NCBI GenBank assembly: GCA_017454485.1
Contig: JAFTCX010000001.1
Span: forward strand, 1-55,377
DNA length: 55,377 bases
Direction: 5' to 3'
Source of the DNA: Clostridia bacterium
GTDB taxonomy: Bacteria; Bacillota; Clostridia; Oscillospirales; Acutalibacteraceae
This document shows positions 16,524-23,608 of this stretch, in pieces. The notes beneath the pieces were generated by a model that saw nothing but the letters and a program-made list of their open reading frames with translations, did no database searches and had not been told where the DNA came from. Each line of letters opens with the position of its first letter. Positions within the stretch are counted from its first letter, which is position 1. The position numbers were made by a program, and so were the translations under genes.

Positions 16524-19442
16524 TTAATTTTCGTCCGTCGGTGTTTTCTGTTCGGAAAACGTGCCGACCACGGCCTGCGGCAAATCAAACGGCATTTCCG
16601 CTGTTTGCTGCGGCGCTTTGGCGGCCGGCGGCTGCGGCGGCGTAATCACTTCGCGCTTGAGCGTCTTTTCGGGGCGGAACACCTCGCGCTTCGGCATACC
16701 CTGCGCCGAAAGCGGCGCAGGCGCTGCGGCGGGGGTTTTCTTTTCGGGCAGGAAGAGCTGCTCCGACCAGCGCACACGCTCGGCGTTGAACAGTGTCGGA
16801 CGTCTGCGGCGGAAAAGCAGCAGAACCAGCGCGAGCAGTACGGCGGTTGCAAGCGAGATGGCAAGCCCCATCTTCATGCCCGGAACGGTATAATGCAGTC
16901 GGATGGAATGGTTGCCCTTTTCCACGCGCACGCCCAGCAGCGCGTCGCCGATCTTTACAATGTCGCTCGGCGCAACTGGTTCGCCGTCTATTTCAACGCT
17001 CCAGCCGTCGTCATAGGGGATGGACGTGAACAAAATGGAGCGTTCGGCAGCGGAAAATGTGCCCGCAACGGTGGTGTCCGTCTGTTCGGTCACTTGCAGC
17101 GTGCGATTGCTCAGCACCGCATAGCCCTTTTGAAAAACGCTTTCGTTGAGCGTGCAGGCGTAAAAATGGCAATAACCGTTTTCGCGCTCAAAGGGAATCG
17201 TGATATTGATGCTTTCGCCCTCATCGAACGCGCCCAGGTCAAGAATGCTGTTTTGCGACGCGTTGCGGGAATAGGCGCCCTCTTCGGAGTTGATCGTGAC
17301 ATCCTTGGCGGACGCGCCGTCCACCTGATAAAAGATATAGATGTTCTTGTTTTTCGGCGCAAGCAGCGTGAAGGTTGCGCTGGCGTCGGAATCCGCTTTG
17401 CGGTCGGTCTTTTGAAAATAAAACGATGTGCCGGAAAGGTCCTCGGTGAACGGGTCGGTGTTGTTATAGTTGACATAGGCCACGCTCAAGGGCGAAAACA
17501 GCTCGTCGTTGACGTTGGTGGAAAGGGTGAAGAAATCCTGCTGCACATCAAAGGGGTTGCTGCTTGTGGTGTCCCAGTATTCCAGCGCGCTGTGGGTCAA
17601 AAAGCCCAGCGGCAGCGTTTCCTTGATTCTATAGGCGGTGTATTTGCCCTCGTTGGCGACCTGCTTGTAATGCGCGTTGGAAATGACGTTCGGCGTGGTG
17701 TTGTTGACCACATATTTCAGCGCGTGGATCATGTTGTAGACCGGCGTCTGCGGGTTGTAGGTGAAAGAGTTGATGCGGTTGCTCATCATGCCGAGCTGCG
17801 ATTCGAGCTTTGCGAGGTTTTCATACGTCATGGACGAAAACGTGGAAACGCCGTTATAGCCGAACCAGCAGTTGTCCATGCGCGTGCGCAGATACGTCAG
17901 CTCCATGCGGTAGTCGTCGTTCCCCTCAATGGTGTCCAGCTTTTCCTTGAGCGTGCGGAACTCGTCGTAATCGTCCTCATACGAGGCGCGCGTCACCGTG
18001 TTCGGGAAGCTCTGCGTGTCGCAGACAATGGCTTCGCTGCAGATGAACACGCACAGCAAAACGGCAACGGACGCGGAAAGGGCGCGGTGGCTTTTGAACA
18101 TTGTCAGCAGCAGCACATACAGCACCAGATACACGATGGACGCAAAGACGGTCAGATCGGTGACGTTTTTCGATTTGATGTCTTGCACGATGATGAGAAA
18201 CGCAATCAGCGCCGCGCCGACAACGGCGATTTGACGCGAGGAAAACTCCCGAAGGCGCAGCAGCGTTTTATAGGCCATGACGAGCAGCAGGAAGGAATAC
18301 ATGAACGAGAAGCGGTAGGGCAGATCGTTCGGGAAATGGAAGCCGTGCCAGATGAAGTTCAGATCGTTGGTGGAAAAGGAAAGGAAGAAGAAGGAAAGCA
18401 GCAGCAGCGAGGCGACCTTTTCCTTTTTCTTGATGGATTTTGTGAAGAAGTACAGCGGCGCCAGCAAAATCGTCAGCGCGCCGCAGTAGACGTTCGGCAG
18501 CACATCGTCGCCGCTGGAACGGATGGTCGTGGTCAGTCCGCTGTAGTGGTTCGCAAAGAAATCAAAGATCGTAAAATAGCTTTTGAGCTCCGTCGGGAAG
18601 GTGCTGCCGGTCGCGGAGCAGTTTTGCAGCACAAGATAGGTCGGGATGAGCGCCGCCGCCATCAGGCAGCCTGCGGCAAGCGAGGTGAGGGCAAACATCC
18701 AGCCCGAACGCCAGAAGCGCGACGAGGACAGCGTTCCCTTTCCGAGCGCCACGGCGCCGGGAAGAAGCGATTTCAAGCGGAAATGGGCAAAATAATCATA
18801 GAGGAAATAGAGCACGGCGAACAGGCACAGCATGTAGGTCATGTAGTAGTTTGAAAACATACTCAGCGCCAGCGAAACGAAGTAAAGCCCGGGTTTGCCA
18901 AAGCGGATGATGCGCTCGATGCCGAGCAAAATCAGCGGCAGCAGCACCATGGCGTCGAGCCACATGACGTTCCAGTAATAAGCGAGCATATACGCGCAAA
19001 ACGCATACAGCACGCCGAACGACGCGGAAAGGATGCTGTGGCTGCGCAGCGAACGCTTGAGATAATAGGTGAACGTGCCGGCGCAAAGGGCGGCTTTGAT
19101 GAGCACCATGGCGCCGATGGCTTCGGGGACGTGCTTGTGGCCGAAAAAGACGACGATCGCGCCGATGGGGCTGGAAAGATAGTTGAAATAGTTGCCGAGG
19201 AAGCAGCTTCCGAGCCCGCTGGTCCAGCTATAGGCGAGCCCCTTGCCGGCAAAGATGCGGTCATACAGCTCGGCGAACAGCGGGCCGTACTGGTGATAGA
19301 GGTCCATGCGCAGCACCGTGTTGTCGCCGAAGGGGAACACGCTTGTGCACGCGTAGACGATCAGCATGATCCCGGCGGCGATGCCGCACGCGGCGAACAC
19401 AAAGCGGTTGTTGTAAAACAGACGCTTGTTTTGCTTTTTCAT
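16524..19442 (-). CDS. yfhO: YfhO-family polytopic membrane protein
   Basis: Large integral membrane protein (972 aa) of the YfhO family, GT-C-like proteins linked in other Firmicutes to glycosylation of lipoteichoic acid or similar polymers. Hallmark N-terminal region: first transmembrane helix, then PFGDNTVLRMDLYHQY and SWTSGLGSCFLGNYFNYLSSP. About a dozen further hydrophobic segments follow to residue ~480. A long extracytoplasmic beta-rich region then leads to a last helix (AISLATAVLLALVLLLF). The C-terminus ends in a cytoplasmic Pro/Ala-rich tail of about 90 residues that looks disordered and is unusual for the family. ATG at 19442 is preferred over the in-frame TTG one codon upstream; GGAAGGAAG lies 8 bp before it. 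Confidence 0.88.
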   Translation of the reverse strand: MKKQNKRLFYNNRFVFAACGIAAGIMLIVYACTSVFPFGDNTVLRMDLYHQYGPLFAELYDRIFAGKGLAYSWTSGLGSCFLGNYFNYLSSPIGAIVVFFGHKHVPEAIGAMVLIKAALCAGTFTYYLKRSLRSHSILSASFGVLYAFCAYMLAYYWNVMWLDAMVLLPLILLGIERIIRFGKPGLYFVSLALSMFSNYYMTYMLCLFAVLYFLYDYFAHFRLKSLLPGAVALGKGTLSSSRFWRSGWMFALTSLAAGCLMAAALIPTYLVLQNCSATGSTFPTELKSYFTIFDFFANHYSGLTTTIRSSGDDVLPNVYCGALTILLAPLYFFTKSIKKKEKVASLLLLSFFFLSFSTNDLNFIWHGFHFPNDLPYRFSFMYSFLLLVMAYKTLLRLREFSSRQIAVVGAALIAFLIIVQDIKSKNVTDLTVFASIVYLVLYVLLLTMFKSHRALSASVAVLLCVFICSEAIVCDTQSFPNTVTRASYEDDYDEFRTLKEKLDTIEGNDDYRMELTYLRTRMDNCWFGYNGVSTFSSMTYENLAKLESQLGMMSNRINSFTYNPQTPVYNMIHALKYVVNNTTPNVISNAHYKQVANEGKYTAYRIKETLPLGFLTHSALEYWDTTSSNPFDVQQDFFTLSTNVNDELFSPLSVAYVNYNNTDPFTEDLSGTSFYFQKTDRKADSDASATFTLLAPKNKNIYIFYQVDGASAKDVTINSEEGAYSRNASQNSILDLGAFDEGESINITIPFERENGYCHFYACTLNESVFQKGYAVLSNRTLQVTEQTDTTVAGTFSAAERSILFTSIPYDDGWSVEIDGEPVAPSDIVKIGDALLGVRVEKGNHSIRLHYTVPGMKMGLAISLATAVLLALVLLLFRRRRPTLFNAERVRWSEQLFLPEKKTPAAAPAPLSAQGMPKREVFRPEKTLKREVITPPQPPAAKAPQQTAEMPFDLPQAVVGTFSEQKTPTDEN

Positions 19443-19473
19443 CAAAATCTTCCTTCCGAAACTTAATCATCTT

Positions 19474-19502
19474 ATCATACTATATTTTTGCGCGGGATGC
19501 AA
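19474..19502 (-). promoter_or_regulatory. Promoter of the YfhO-type gene
   Basis: On the minus strand TTGCAT and TATGAT are separated by 17 bp, about 30 bp upstream of the ATG at 19442. It is divergent from the promoter at 19541. Confidence 0.7.
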
Positions 19503-19540
19503 GGAAAAATAAAAATAATTCACATCTTGGAAGGGTGCGG

Positions 19541-19569
19541 TTGACATAAATCTCCCGCCGCGATATAAT
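19541..19569 (+). promoter_or_regulatory. Consensus sigma-A promoter upstream of the C_GCAxxG_C_C gene
   Basis: Perfect TTGACA and TATAAT with 17-bp spacing, 58 bp before the ATG at 19628. The leader of about 50 nt shows no obvious riboswitch fold. Confidence 0.9.
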
Positions 19570-19627
19570 TGACAGGATGAACGCGGTCTTGTGCGGAGAG
19601 CGCACGGAAAGGAAACGGTAGAATGAG

Positions 19628-20092
19628 ATGAAGTACGATCACGCTGAAAAGGTCGTCACGCTTTTCACGCAGGGGTACAACTGTGCGCAGGCGGTTTTTG
19701 TTGCATTTTCCGACGTAACAGGGTTGGACGAGGCGCTTGCTGCAAGACTCTCCTCCTCCTTCGGCGGCGGCATGGGACGTCTGCGCGAGGTCTGCGGCAC
19801 CTGCTGCGCCATGTTCATGGTGGCAGGGCTGCTTTACGGCGAGGGAATCGAAAGCGATCACGCTGTAAAAACGGAGCATTACAAGCGCATTCAATCTCTT
19901 GCGCAGGAATTCCGCAAACGGCATGAAACGATCGTCTGCCGCGACCTTCTGAAAGGGCTGGCAGTCACAAGCACGCCCACGCCGGAAATACGGACGGAAC
20001 AATACTACAAGGTGCGCCCCTGCGTCAAATTCGTCAGGACGGCTGCGGAGATTCTTGACCGCTATCTTGAAGAGCATCCGCTTCTGCCGTGA
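19628..20092 (+). CDS. C_GCAxxG_C_C family redox-type protein
   Basis: 154 aa protein of the Cys-rich C_GCAxxG_C_C family, named for its spaced cysteines; presumed redox or metal-binding role, function not established. Visible pattern: GYNCAQAVFVAFSD, then SSSFGGGMGRLREVCGTCCAM, and later single cysteines (IVCRDLLKG, VRPCVKFV). The canonical GCAxxG appears here as CGTCCAM, so one Ala is Thr-Cys, a small departure. Start ATG 19628; the other nearby ATG (19623) hits a stop at once. Its stop codon is followed in the same frame by the truncated phage head-protein remnant, marking the left edge of the cassette island. Confidence 0.82.
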   Translation: MKYDHAEKVVTLFTQGYNCAQAVFVAFSDVTGLDEALAARLSSSFGGGMGRLREVCGTCCAMFMVAGLLYGEGIESDHAVKTEHYKRIQSLAQEFRKRHETIVCRDLLKGLAVTSTPTPEIRTEQYYKVRPCVKFVRTAAEILDRYLEEHPLLP

Positions 20093-20113
20093 GACGGGCC
20101 GTATGACGAGGAC
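20093..20113 (+). other. Left junction of the phage-derived cassette island
   Basis: The codons directly after the stop of the preceding gene (DGPYDED) continue in frame into the MuF-type remnant, so the phage reading frame is cut exactly at or within this junction. No start codon with a good ribosome site is seen here. Confidence 0.5.
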
Positions 20114-20737
20114 TTGAAAGGGATCGGCACGCGCTGGATGCGCGACCCGGAAACGGGCAAGGGCGGGTATGTGCCGAGCGATATGACGTATCAGGAGTGG
20201 AAGGGGAAATATGTTGACAAAAGTGGGGAAAGTGGTATAATAAAGGCGAGGGATGTGAAACGGGTGACAATCAACTCCATTGAAAAGCCAATAGAACAAC
20301 CGATAGAGCAGCGGCAAACGGGAAAAGGAAATCCGAATGCGATTCTGACATTTGGCATTGAACTGAATAATCGACAGAGGGAGTTACTGTCTCATTTGCC
20401 AGAATATGACAGTCGAATCAGTATCGAAAAATCATCTGTAAATATGTCAGACTTGTCCGCCTTAACAGCGTATACCGGCGATGAGTTTGCCATGTTTACG
20501 AAAGGTCAAAATCGGCTCATAATTAGAGGCGGAGTTGATAACGTCAATATTGATGCGAAGGCAGCAGAATCTTTGGCTAAAGAAGGTTATCGTTGGAGCG
20601 GGCATACACATCCCGGTGATAGTTTTAACTGTATATTTCCATCCGACGGTGATAAACTTGTTCTGAAACAGTTTAAACAGAATACAAGCGTAATTTACAA
20701 TTCGAAAGGGCAGTTTTCTACATTTGGAAAGGAGTGA
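20114..20737 (+). CDS. Orphan MuF C-terminus with JAMM-like toxin candidate domain
   Basis: Up to 207 aa (TTG 20114; ATG 20138 also possible). Residues ~12-45 (RDPETGKGG, VPSDMTYQEWKGKYVDKSG) resemble the end of phage head-morphogenesis (MuF/SPP1 gp7-like) proteins, the place where MuF polymorphic toxins attach. The remainder is AT-richer and ends in GHTHPG...PSDGD, an HxH...SxxD pattern like the JAMM/MPN metalloprotease site, but with 10 rather than 7 residues between the second His and Ser. The N-terminal capsid part is missing, so it is a detached toxin module. An internal promoter (20214) could drive a shorter form from GTG 20264. Toxin function is inferred from architecture only. Confidence 0.65.
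   Translation: MKGIGTRWMRDPETGKGGYVPSDMTYQEWKGKYVDKSGESGIIKARDVKRVTINSIEKPIEQPIEQRQTGKGNPNAILTFGIELNNRQRELLSHLPEYDSRISIEKSSVNMSDLSALTAYTGDEFAMFTKGQNRLIIRGGVDNVNIDAKAAESLAKEGYRWSGHTHPGDSFNCIFPSDGDKLVLKQFKQNTSVIYNSKGQFSTFGKE
20136..20243 (+). repeat. 108-bp direct repeat A, copy 1 (MuF-type stub)
   Basis: Matches 21132-21239 with about 5 differences in 108 bp. It encodes RDPETGKGG through VDKSGESGII and contains a TTGACA/TATAAT pair. Sharp divergence after the TATAATAA marks the point where the two different toxin domains begin. Confidence 0.93.
20214..20241 (+). promoter_or_regulatory. Consensus promoter inside repeat A, copy 1
   Basis: TTGACA (20214-20219) and TATAAT (20236-20241) with 16-bp spacing, inside the coding sequence just before the toxin domain. 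Predicted start near 20248; GAGGG (20248-20252) lies 11 nt before GTG 20264. The pair is preserved in copy 2. Confidence 0.6.
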
Positions 20738-20741
20738 TTTT

Positions 20742-20996
20742 ATGTGCAAGCTGTTTGACGATTGGAGCAGTGAAATTAAGCGTTACTGCGACAGCAATGC
20801 ACTTGATTTTGAAAAAGCAAAAAAAATGTCTCAGTGTTGGGGCAAGGATTTTGTTGCATTGCAGTATCATGATGCGAAAAAAGGACAAAAAGGCTTGCTG
20901 AATGACACGCCTATGCCTCTTGTTTTGTTGATTTCCAAGGGTAAAACAGGCCTTGATTTTGAGCAAACAGAATACACCAAAAAATATTTAGCATAA
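20742..20996 (+). CDS. Small acidic/basic protein, candidate immunity protein
   Basis: 84 aa (MCKLFDDWSSEIKRYC...), not recognised as a named family. Start ATG 20742 has GGAAAGGAG 8 bp upstream and lies 4 bp after the toxin-candidate stop. A predicted helical N-terminal half (DFEKAKKMSQCWGKDF) precedes a short hydrophobic strand (PLVLLISKG). AT-rich, unlike the flanking host genes. Small size, tight coupling to a JAMM-like module and a terminator immediately after fit a cognate immunity gene; no direct evidence of that role. Confidence 0.6.
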   Translation: MCKLFDDWSSEIKRYCDSNALDFEKAKKMSQCWGKDFVALQYHDAKKGQKGLLNDTPMPLVLLISKGKTGLDFEQTEYTKKYLA

Positions 20997-21005
20997 TTGC
21001 ATATG

Positions 21006-21033
21006 AAACCGCCCATCCGGCGGTTTTTATTTT
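21006..21033 (+). terminator. Rho-independent terminator of cassette 1
   Basis: AAACCGCC pairs with GGCGGTTT around a 5-nt loop, followed by TTTTATTTT, 10 bp after the small gene. Confidence 0.9.
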
Positions 21034-21051
21034 CCGGTCAACTATGGGTCA

Positions 21052-21116
21052 AGTAAAACGCCACCCACCGGTCAAGCAAACCAACCGCCCCCACGGGCGG
21101 TATTTTTATGCCCTTT
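21052..21116 (+). repeat. 65-bp direct repeat B, copy 1, with terminator-like hairpin
   Basis: Near-identical to 21842-21906. Contains CCGCCC/GGGCGG around CCAC followed by TATTTTTAT (21085-21109), a second terminator. Repeats A and B together delimit each cassette. Confidence 0.9.
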
Positions 21117-21127
21117 GACGCGCATAT

Positions 21128-21649
21128 GTGCGGATGCGCGACCCGGAAACGGGCAAAGGCGGCACTGTGCCGAGCGATATGACGTATCAGGAGTGGAAGG
21201 GGAAATATGTTGACAAAAGCGGGGAAAGTGGTATAATAACGCTAGAGAATAGTAAAGCGGTGAGCAGTGACGTGCTTTTGATTGGTAGAATTGACAGGGA
21301 TTTGTATTCTTGCGTTACAAAAGACATTTTCACAGATGAGGTTGTAATTACGAACGAAAGGATTCAGCACATCAAAGATCATCACCCAAATGATTATGAG
21401 CGGTTCTCAGTGTATCTGAAAGAGATTGTCGAAAGGCCTGACTATATTATTGAATCAAAAAGACCAAATACCGCGCTCGTTTTAAAGGAAATCTTAGACC
21501 ATGGTGAAAGATTCAAATTGATACTTCGGTTGATTACACATTATGACAATCCAGACTATAAAAATTCTATTCTCACTTTTATGAAAATAGATGATTCTGA
21601 ATGGAAAAGACTGATTCATAACAAAAAAGTTCTTTACAAATCCGAATAA
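21128..21649 (+). CDS. Orphan MuF C-terminus with RNase-like (PBECR-type) toxin candidate
   Basis: 173 aa from GTG 21128 (ATG 21134 is an equal choice). The first ~37 residues repeat the MuF-type stub of cassette 1; the rest is unrelated to cassette 1's toxin. It contains DEVVITNERIQHIKDHHP, EIVERPDYII, then VLKEI, FKLILRLIT, SILTFMKID, the spacing I recognise from phage-encoded Barnase/EndoU/ColicinE5-D/RelE-like nucleases that occur at MuF C-termini. Candidate catalytic residues are the His of RIQHI and DHHP. No capsid domain, no dedicated ribosome site, an embedded promoter at 21210, and no following immunity ORF; a promoter plus structured RNA follows instead. Family assignment is from pattern memory and needs a profile search. 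Confidence 0.65.
   Translation: MRMRDPETGKGGTVPSDMTYQEWKGKYVDKSGESGIITLENSKAVSSDVLLIGRIDRDLYSCVTKDIFTDEVVITNERIQHIKDHHPNDYERFSVYLKEIVERPDYIIESKRPNTALVLKEILDHGERFKLILRLITHYDNPDYKNSILTFMKIDDSEWKRLIHNKKVLYKSE
21132..21239 (+). repeat. 108-bp direct repeat A, copy 2
   Basis: Second copy of the MuF-type stub. Differences from copy 1 cluster in the codons after GKGG (YV becomes TV) plus one silent change in the SG codon pair. Confidence 0.93.
21210..21237 (+). promoter_or_regulatory. Consensus promoter inside repeat A, copy 2
   Basis: TTGACA (21210-21215) and TATAAT (21232-21237), 16-bp spacing, same place as in copy 1. Confidence 0.6.
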
Positions 21650-21661
21650 ACGTGGTACAAT
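21633..21661 (+). promoter_or_regulatory. Promoter of the candidate structured RNA
   Basis: TTTACA and TACAAT at exactly 17-bp spacing overlap the end of the RNase-like gene. Predicted start is about 21668-21670, just before the first stem of the RNA. Confidence 0.7.
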
Positions 21662-21668
21662 AATCATA

Positions 21669-21821
21669 GGATAAGAAAGGTTATTCGAGGTGGAAGATTT
21701 CGTACAGTCCACACGCCGCTGGTATTGACAGGGGAGACCCGAGAGATGCAGGAGAAGTGTACGCCTGCCGAATAACCGAACTGAACCTAAGCCGCTTTGA
21801 TGTGATTCAAGGCGGCTTTTT
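21669..21821 (+). ncRNA. Candidate stand-alone structured RNA in the immunity position
   Basis: No ORF of note. Closing stem P1: GGTTATTCG (21679-21687) with CGAATAACC (21769-21777), nine perfect pairs. An inner helix pairs AGGT (21688-21691) with GCCT (21763-21766), and GTACA (21702-21706) pairs with TGTAC (21758-21762). A GGG-GAGA-CCC hairpin sits inside (21731-21740). P1 is followed 11 nt later by a strong terminator. Own promoter, closed domain and own terminator fit a ~150-nt sRNA. Alternatives: a riboswitch-like leader that lost its gene, or a remnant of a self-splicing intron. I recognise no known RNA family. Confidence 0.55.
21789..21821 (+). terminator. Terminator of the candidate RNA
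   Basis: Twelve-pair stem (AAGCCGCTTTGA with TCAAGGCGGCTT, one G-U pair) and a T-run from 21817. Confidence 0.93.
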
Positions 21822-21841
21822 ACATACAGTCGACTGTGCCG

Positions 21842-21906
21842 AGTAAAACGCCACCCACCGGTCAAGCACCCCAACCGCCCCCACGGGCGGTATTTTTATG
21901 CCCTTT
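21842..21906 (+). repeat. 65-bp direct repeat B, copy 2, with terminator-like hairpin
   Basis: Right boundary of cassette 2. The CCGCCC/GGGCGG hairpin (21875-21890) plus TATTTTTAT insulates the spoIIIA operon, which starts 76 bp further on. Confidence 0.9.
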
Positions 21907-21934
21907 TTTCAATCGCTTCCCGCCTGCCCGTTCT

Positions 21935-21957
21935 ACGTCGGACATGCACCGCATACA
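21935..21957 (+). promoter_or_regulatory. Possible sigma-E-like promoter of spoIIIA
   Basis: CATACA at 21952 resembles the -10 element of sigma-E promoters and lies 25 bp before the spoIIIAA ATG. The -35 region (TTCTACG about 14 bp upstream) is a poor match. Expected from the known mother-cell control of spoIIIA, but weak in sequence. Confidence 0.3.
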
Positions 21958-21981
21958 CATGAACCAAAAGGAGGGATACCG

Positions 21982-22908
21982 ATGGAACATCGGGGCTTTG
22001 AAAGCGCGGTCGAGTGTCTGCCGGCGGCGCTGCGGGAAAAGCTGTTGCTGCTGCCGGAGGGCGTGCGTGCGCAGTGCTTTGAAATTCGCCTTCGAAAACA
22101 GCAGCCCGTGGTGCTGTTCGGCGCGTTCGGCTGCGGCGTGCTGCAATCGGACGGCACGCTCGGCAAAACGGCGGGCAGCGCGGCGGTCATCTGCACGGGC
22201 GAACAACTGGACGCGGCGTTTCACTGCTGCTGCGAGTATTCGGTTTATGCGCACGAAAACGACCTTTTGCGCGGCTTTTTGACCTTTCACGGCAACCGCG
22301 TGGGACTGGTCGGCTCTGCCGTTTGCGACGCGGCGGGCAGCATGACGGCTGTGCGCGATATCACGGGGCTGAATGTGCGTGTGGCGCGCGATGTGCCCGG
22401 CTGTGCGCGCGCTCTTTTGGGGCTGTTTCGGGACGGCGCGGCGCAAAGCGTGATTCTGGCCGGGCCGCCGGCAAGCGGAAAAACAACCATGCTGCGCGAT
22501 CTGATCGTGTCGCTCTCGTCGCTGGAGCACGAGGGGGCGCAAAAGCTTTGCGTGATCGACGCGCGGCAGGAGCTGTTTGTTGCGCACACGGCGCTGAACT
22601 GCGATTTTTACCGCGGCTACCCGATGGAGATCGCCATTGATAACGCCGTGAAAACCATGTCGCCGCAGCTCATCGTCTGCGACGAGATTGCAACAAAGCG
22701 CGAGGTGGATGCCATCTGCTACGGCGTCAACTGCGGCGTGCGCTTTCTTGTGGGCGTGCACGCTTCTTCAAAAGCGGAGCTGCTGCGGCGCACACAGGTG
22801 CAGCGGCTGCTTGAAACAAGGGCGTTCGACCGCGCCGTGCTGCTTGCGAGCGCGCCGGTGGGCACGGTTTCGGCGGTGCTTGCGGGAAGGACGCTGTTCG
22901 ATGCGTGA
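21982..22908 (+). CDS. spoIIIAA: Stage III sporulation protein AA (ATPase)
   Basis: Mother-cell ATPase of the SpoIIIA-SpoIIQ channel ('feeding tube') that supports forespore development; resembles type II/IV secretion ATPases. 308 aa. Walker A GPPASGKTTMLRD at about residues 164-176; Walker B-like LIVCDEI near residue 236; N-terminal domain ends with the typical YSVYAHENDLLRGFLT. Start ATG 21982 follows AAAGGAGGG. It opens a compact eight-gene operon and overlaps spoIIIAB by 8 bp. The phage-derived cassettes lie immediately upstream, separated by terminators. Confidence 0.96.
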   Translation: MEHRGFESAVECLPAALREKLLLLPEGVRAQCFEIRLRKQQPVVLFGAFGCGVLQSDGTLGKTAGSAAVICTGEQLDAAFHCCCEYSVYAHENDLLRGFLTFHGNRVGLVGSAVCDAAGSMTAVRDITGLNVRVARDVPGCARALLGLFRDGAAQSVILAGPPASGKTTMLRDLIVSLSSLEHEGAQKLCVIDARQELFVAHTALNCDFYRGYPMEIAIDNAVKTMSPQLIVCDEIATKREVDAICYGVNCGVRFLVGVHASSKAELLRRTQVQRLLETRAFDRAVLLASAPVGTVSAVLAGRTLFDA

Positions 22909-23404
22909 GCTTTTTTCGCCGGCGGTGCTTTTTTGCGCCTTGGCGCTCGGCTTTTCGGCGGCAGATCGTTTGCGCAAACGCGAGACGGCGCTTTGTGCGC
23001 TGCGGCAAATGCTGCTGGAAGTGCACCTGTCGCTCTCCTTCGGCAGTGTGCCGCTGCCCGCGCTTTTGCTCTCGCTGTCGCAGGAAGCGCGGTTTGCGCG
23101 TGTGCCGTTTCTTTCTGCGCTGACGCTCCTTTTGCAAAACGGCGAAGCGCTGCCCGATGCGTGGAACGCAGCGGCAGCGGCAGCGGCTTCGTCGCTCGGA
23201 AAAGAGGGGAGCGCACTGCTGCTGCGGCTGGGCGCGGTGCTTGGAAAAACGGACAAGCCCGGCCAGCTTGAGGTGCTCTCGCGCGAGATTGCGGCGCTGG
23301 ATGCGCTGTGTGCGGCGGCTTTGCAAAAACGGCGGCGCAACGGTGCGCTTTATCGCGCGGCAGGGGCGTTTTTCGGCGTTTCGGCTTTTTTGATTCTGAT
23401 GTAG
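22901..23404 (+). CDS. spoIIIAB: Stage III sporulation protein AB
   Basis: 167 aa membrane protein related to GspF/type II secretion platform proteins; partner of the SpoIIIAA ATPase at the mother-cell side of the channel. N-terminal and C-terminal hydrophobic segments flank a helical cytoplasmic region (LRKRETALCALRQMLLEVH ... EIAALDALCAAALQKRR). Start ATG 22901 overlaps the end of spoIIIAA. Very Ala/Leu-rich, but length, position and topology match the family. Confidence 0.92.
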   Translation: MRELFSPAVLFCALALGFSAADRLRKRETALCALRQMLLEVHLSLSFGSVPLPALLLSLSQEARFARVPFLSALTLLLQNGEALPDAWNAAAAAAASSLGKEGSALLLRLGAVLGKTDKPGQLEVLSREIAALDALCAAALQKRRRNGALYRAAGAFFGVSAFLILM

Positions 23405-23413
23405 GGATAGACT

Positions 23414-23608
23414 ATGGAAATTGATCTGATTTTGAAAATCGCGGCGGTCGGCATCATCGTTGCCGTGCTCAACCAACTGCTTCAGCGCGCGGAAAAAGGG
23501 GAGTACGCCACGCTGACCACGCTCATGGGCGTGATCGTTGTGCTGCTGATGATTTTGCCGCAATTGCGCGAGCTGCTGGAAAATGTGCGCGCGCTGTTTG
23601 AGCTATGA
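23414..23608 (+). CDS. spoIIIAC: Stage III sporulation protein AC
   Basis: 64 aa, the standard size. Two transmembrane helices joined by a short polar loop (QLLQRAEKGEYATLT). Membrane component of the SpoIIIA complex. Overlaps spoIIIAD by 4 bp. Confidence 0.95.
   Translation: MEIDLILKIAAVGIIVAVLNQLLQRAEKGEYATLTTLMGVIVVLLMILPQLRELLENVRALFEL

Noticed and set aside
16398-18854. 800-codon plus-strand frame antisense to the YfhO-type gene
   Set aside because: Arg/Gly/His-rich shadow of a well-supported membrane protein; it also crosses the terminator.
21669-21821. Riboswitch controlling spoIIIAA
   Set aside because: A second terminator (21875) and the repeat border lie between the RNA and spoIIIAA, and no antiterminator pairing with the P1 strand was found. 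A lost original target remains possible.
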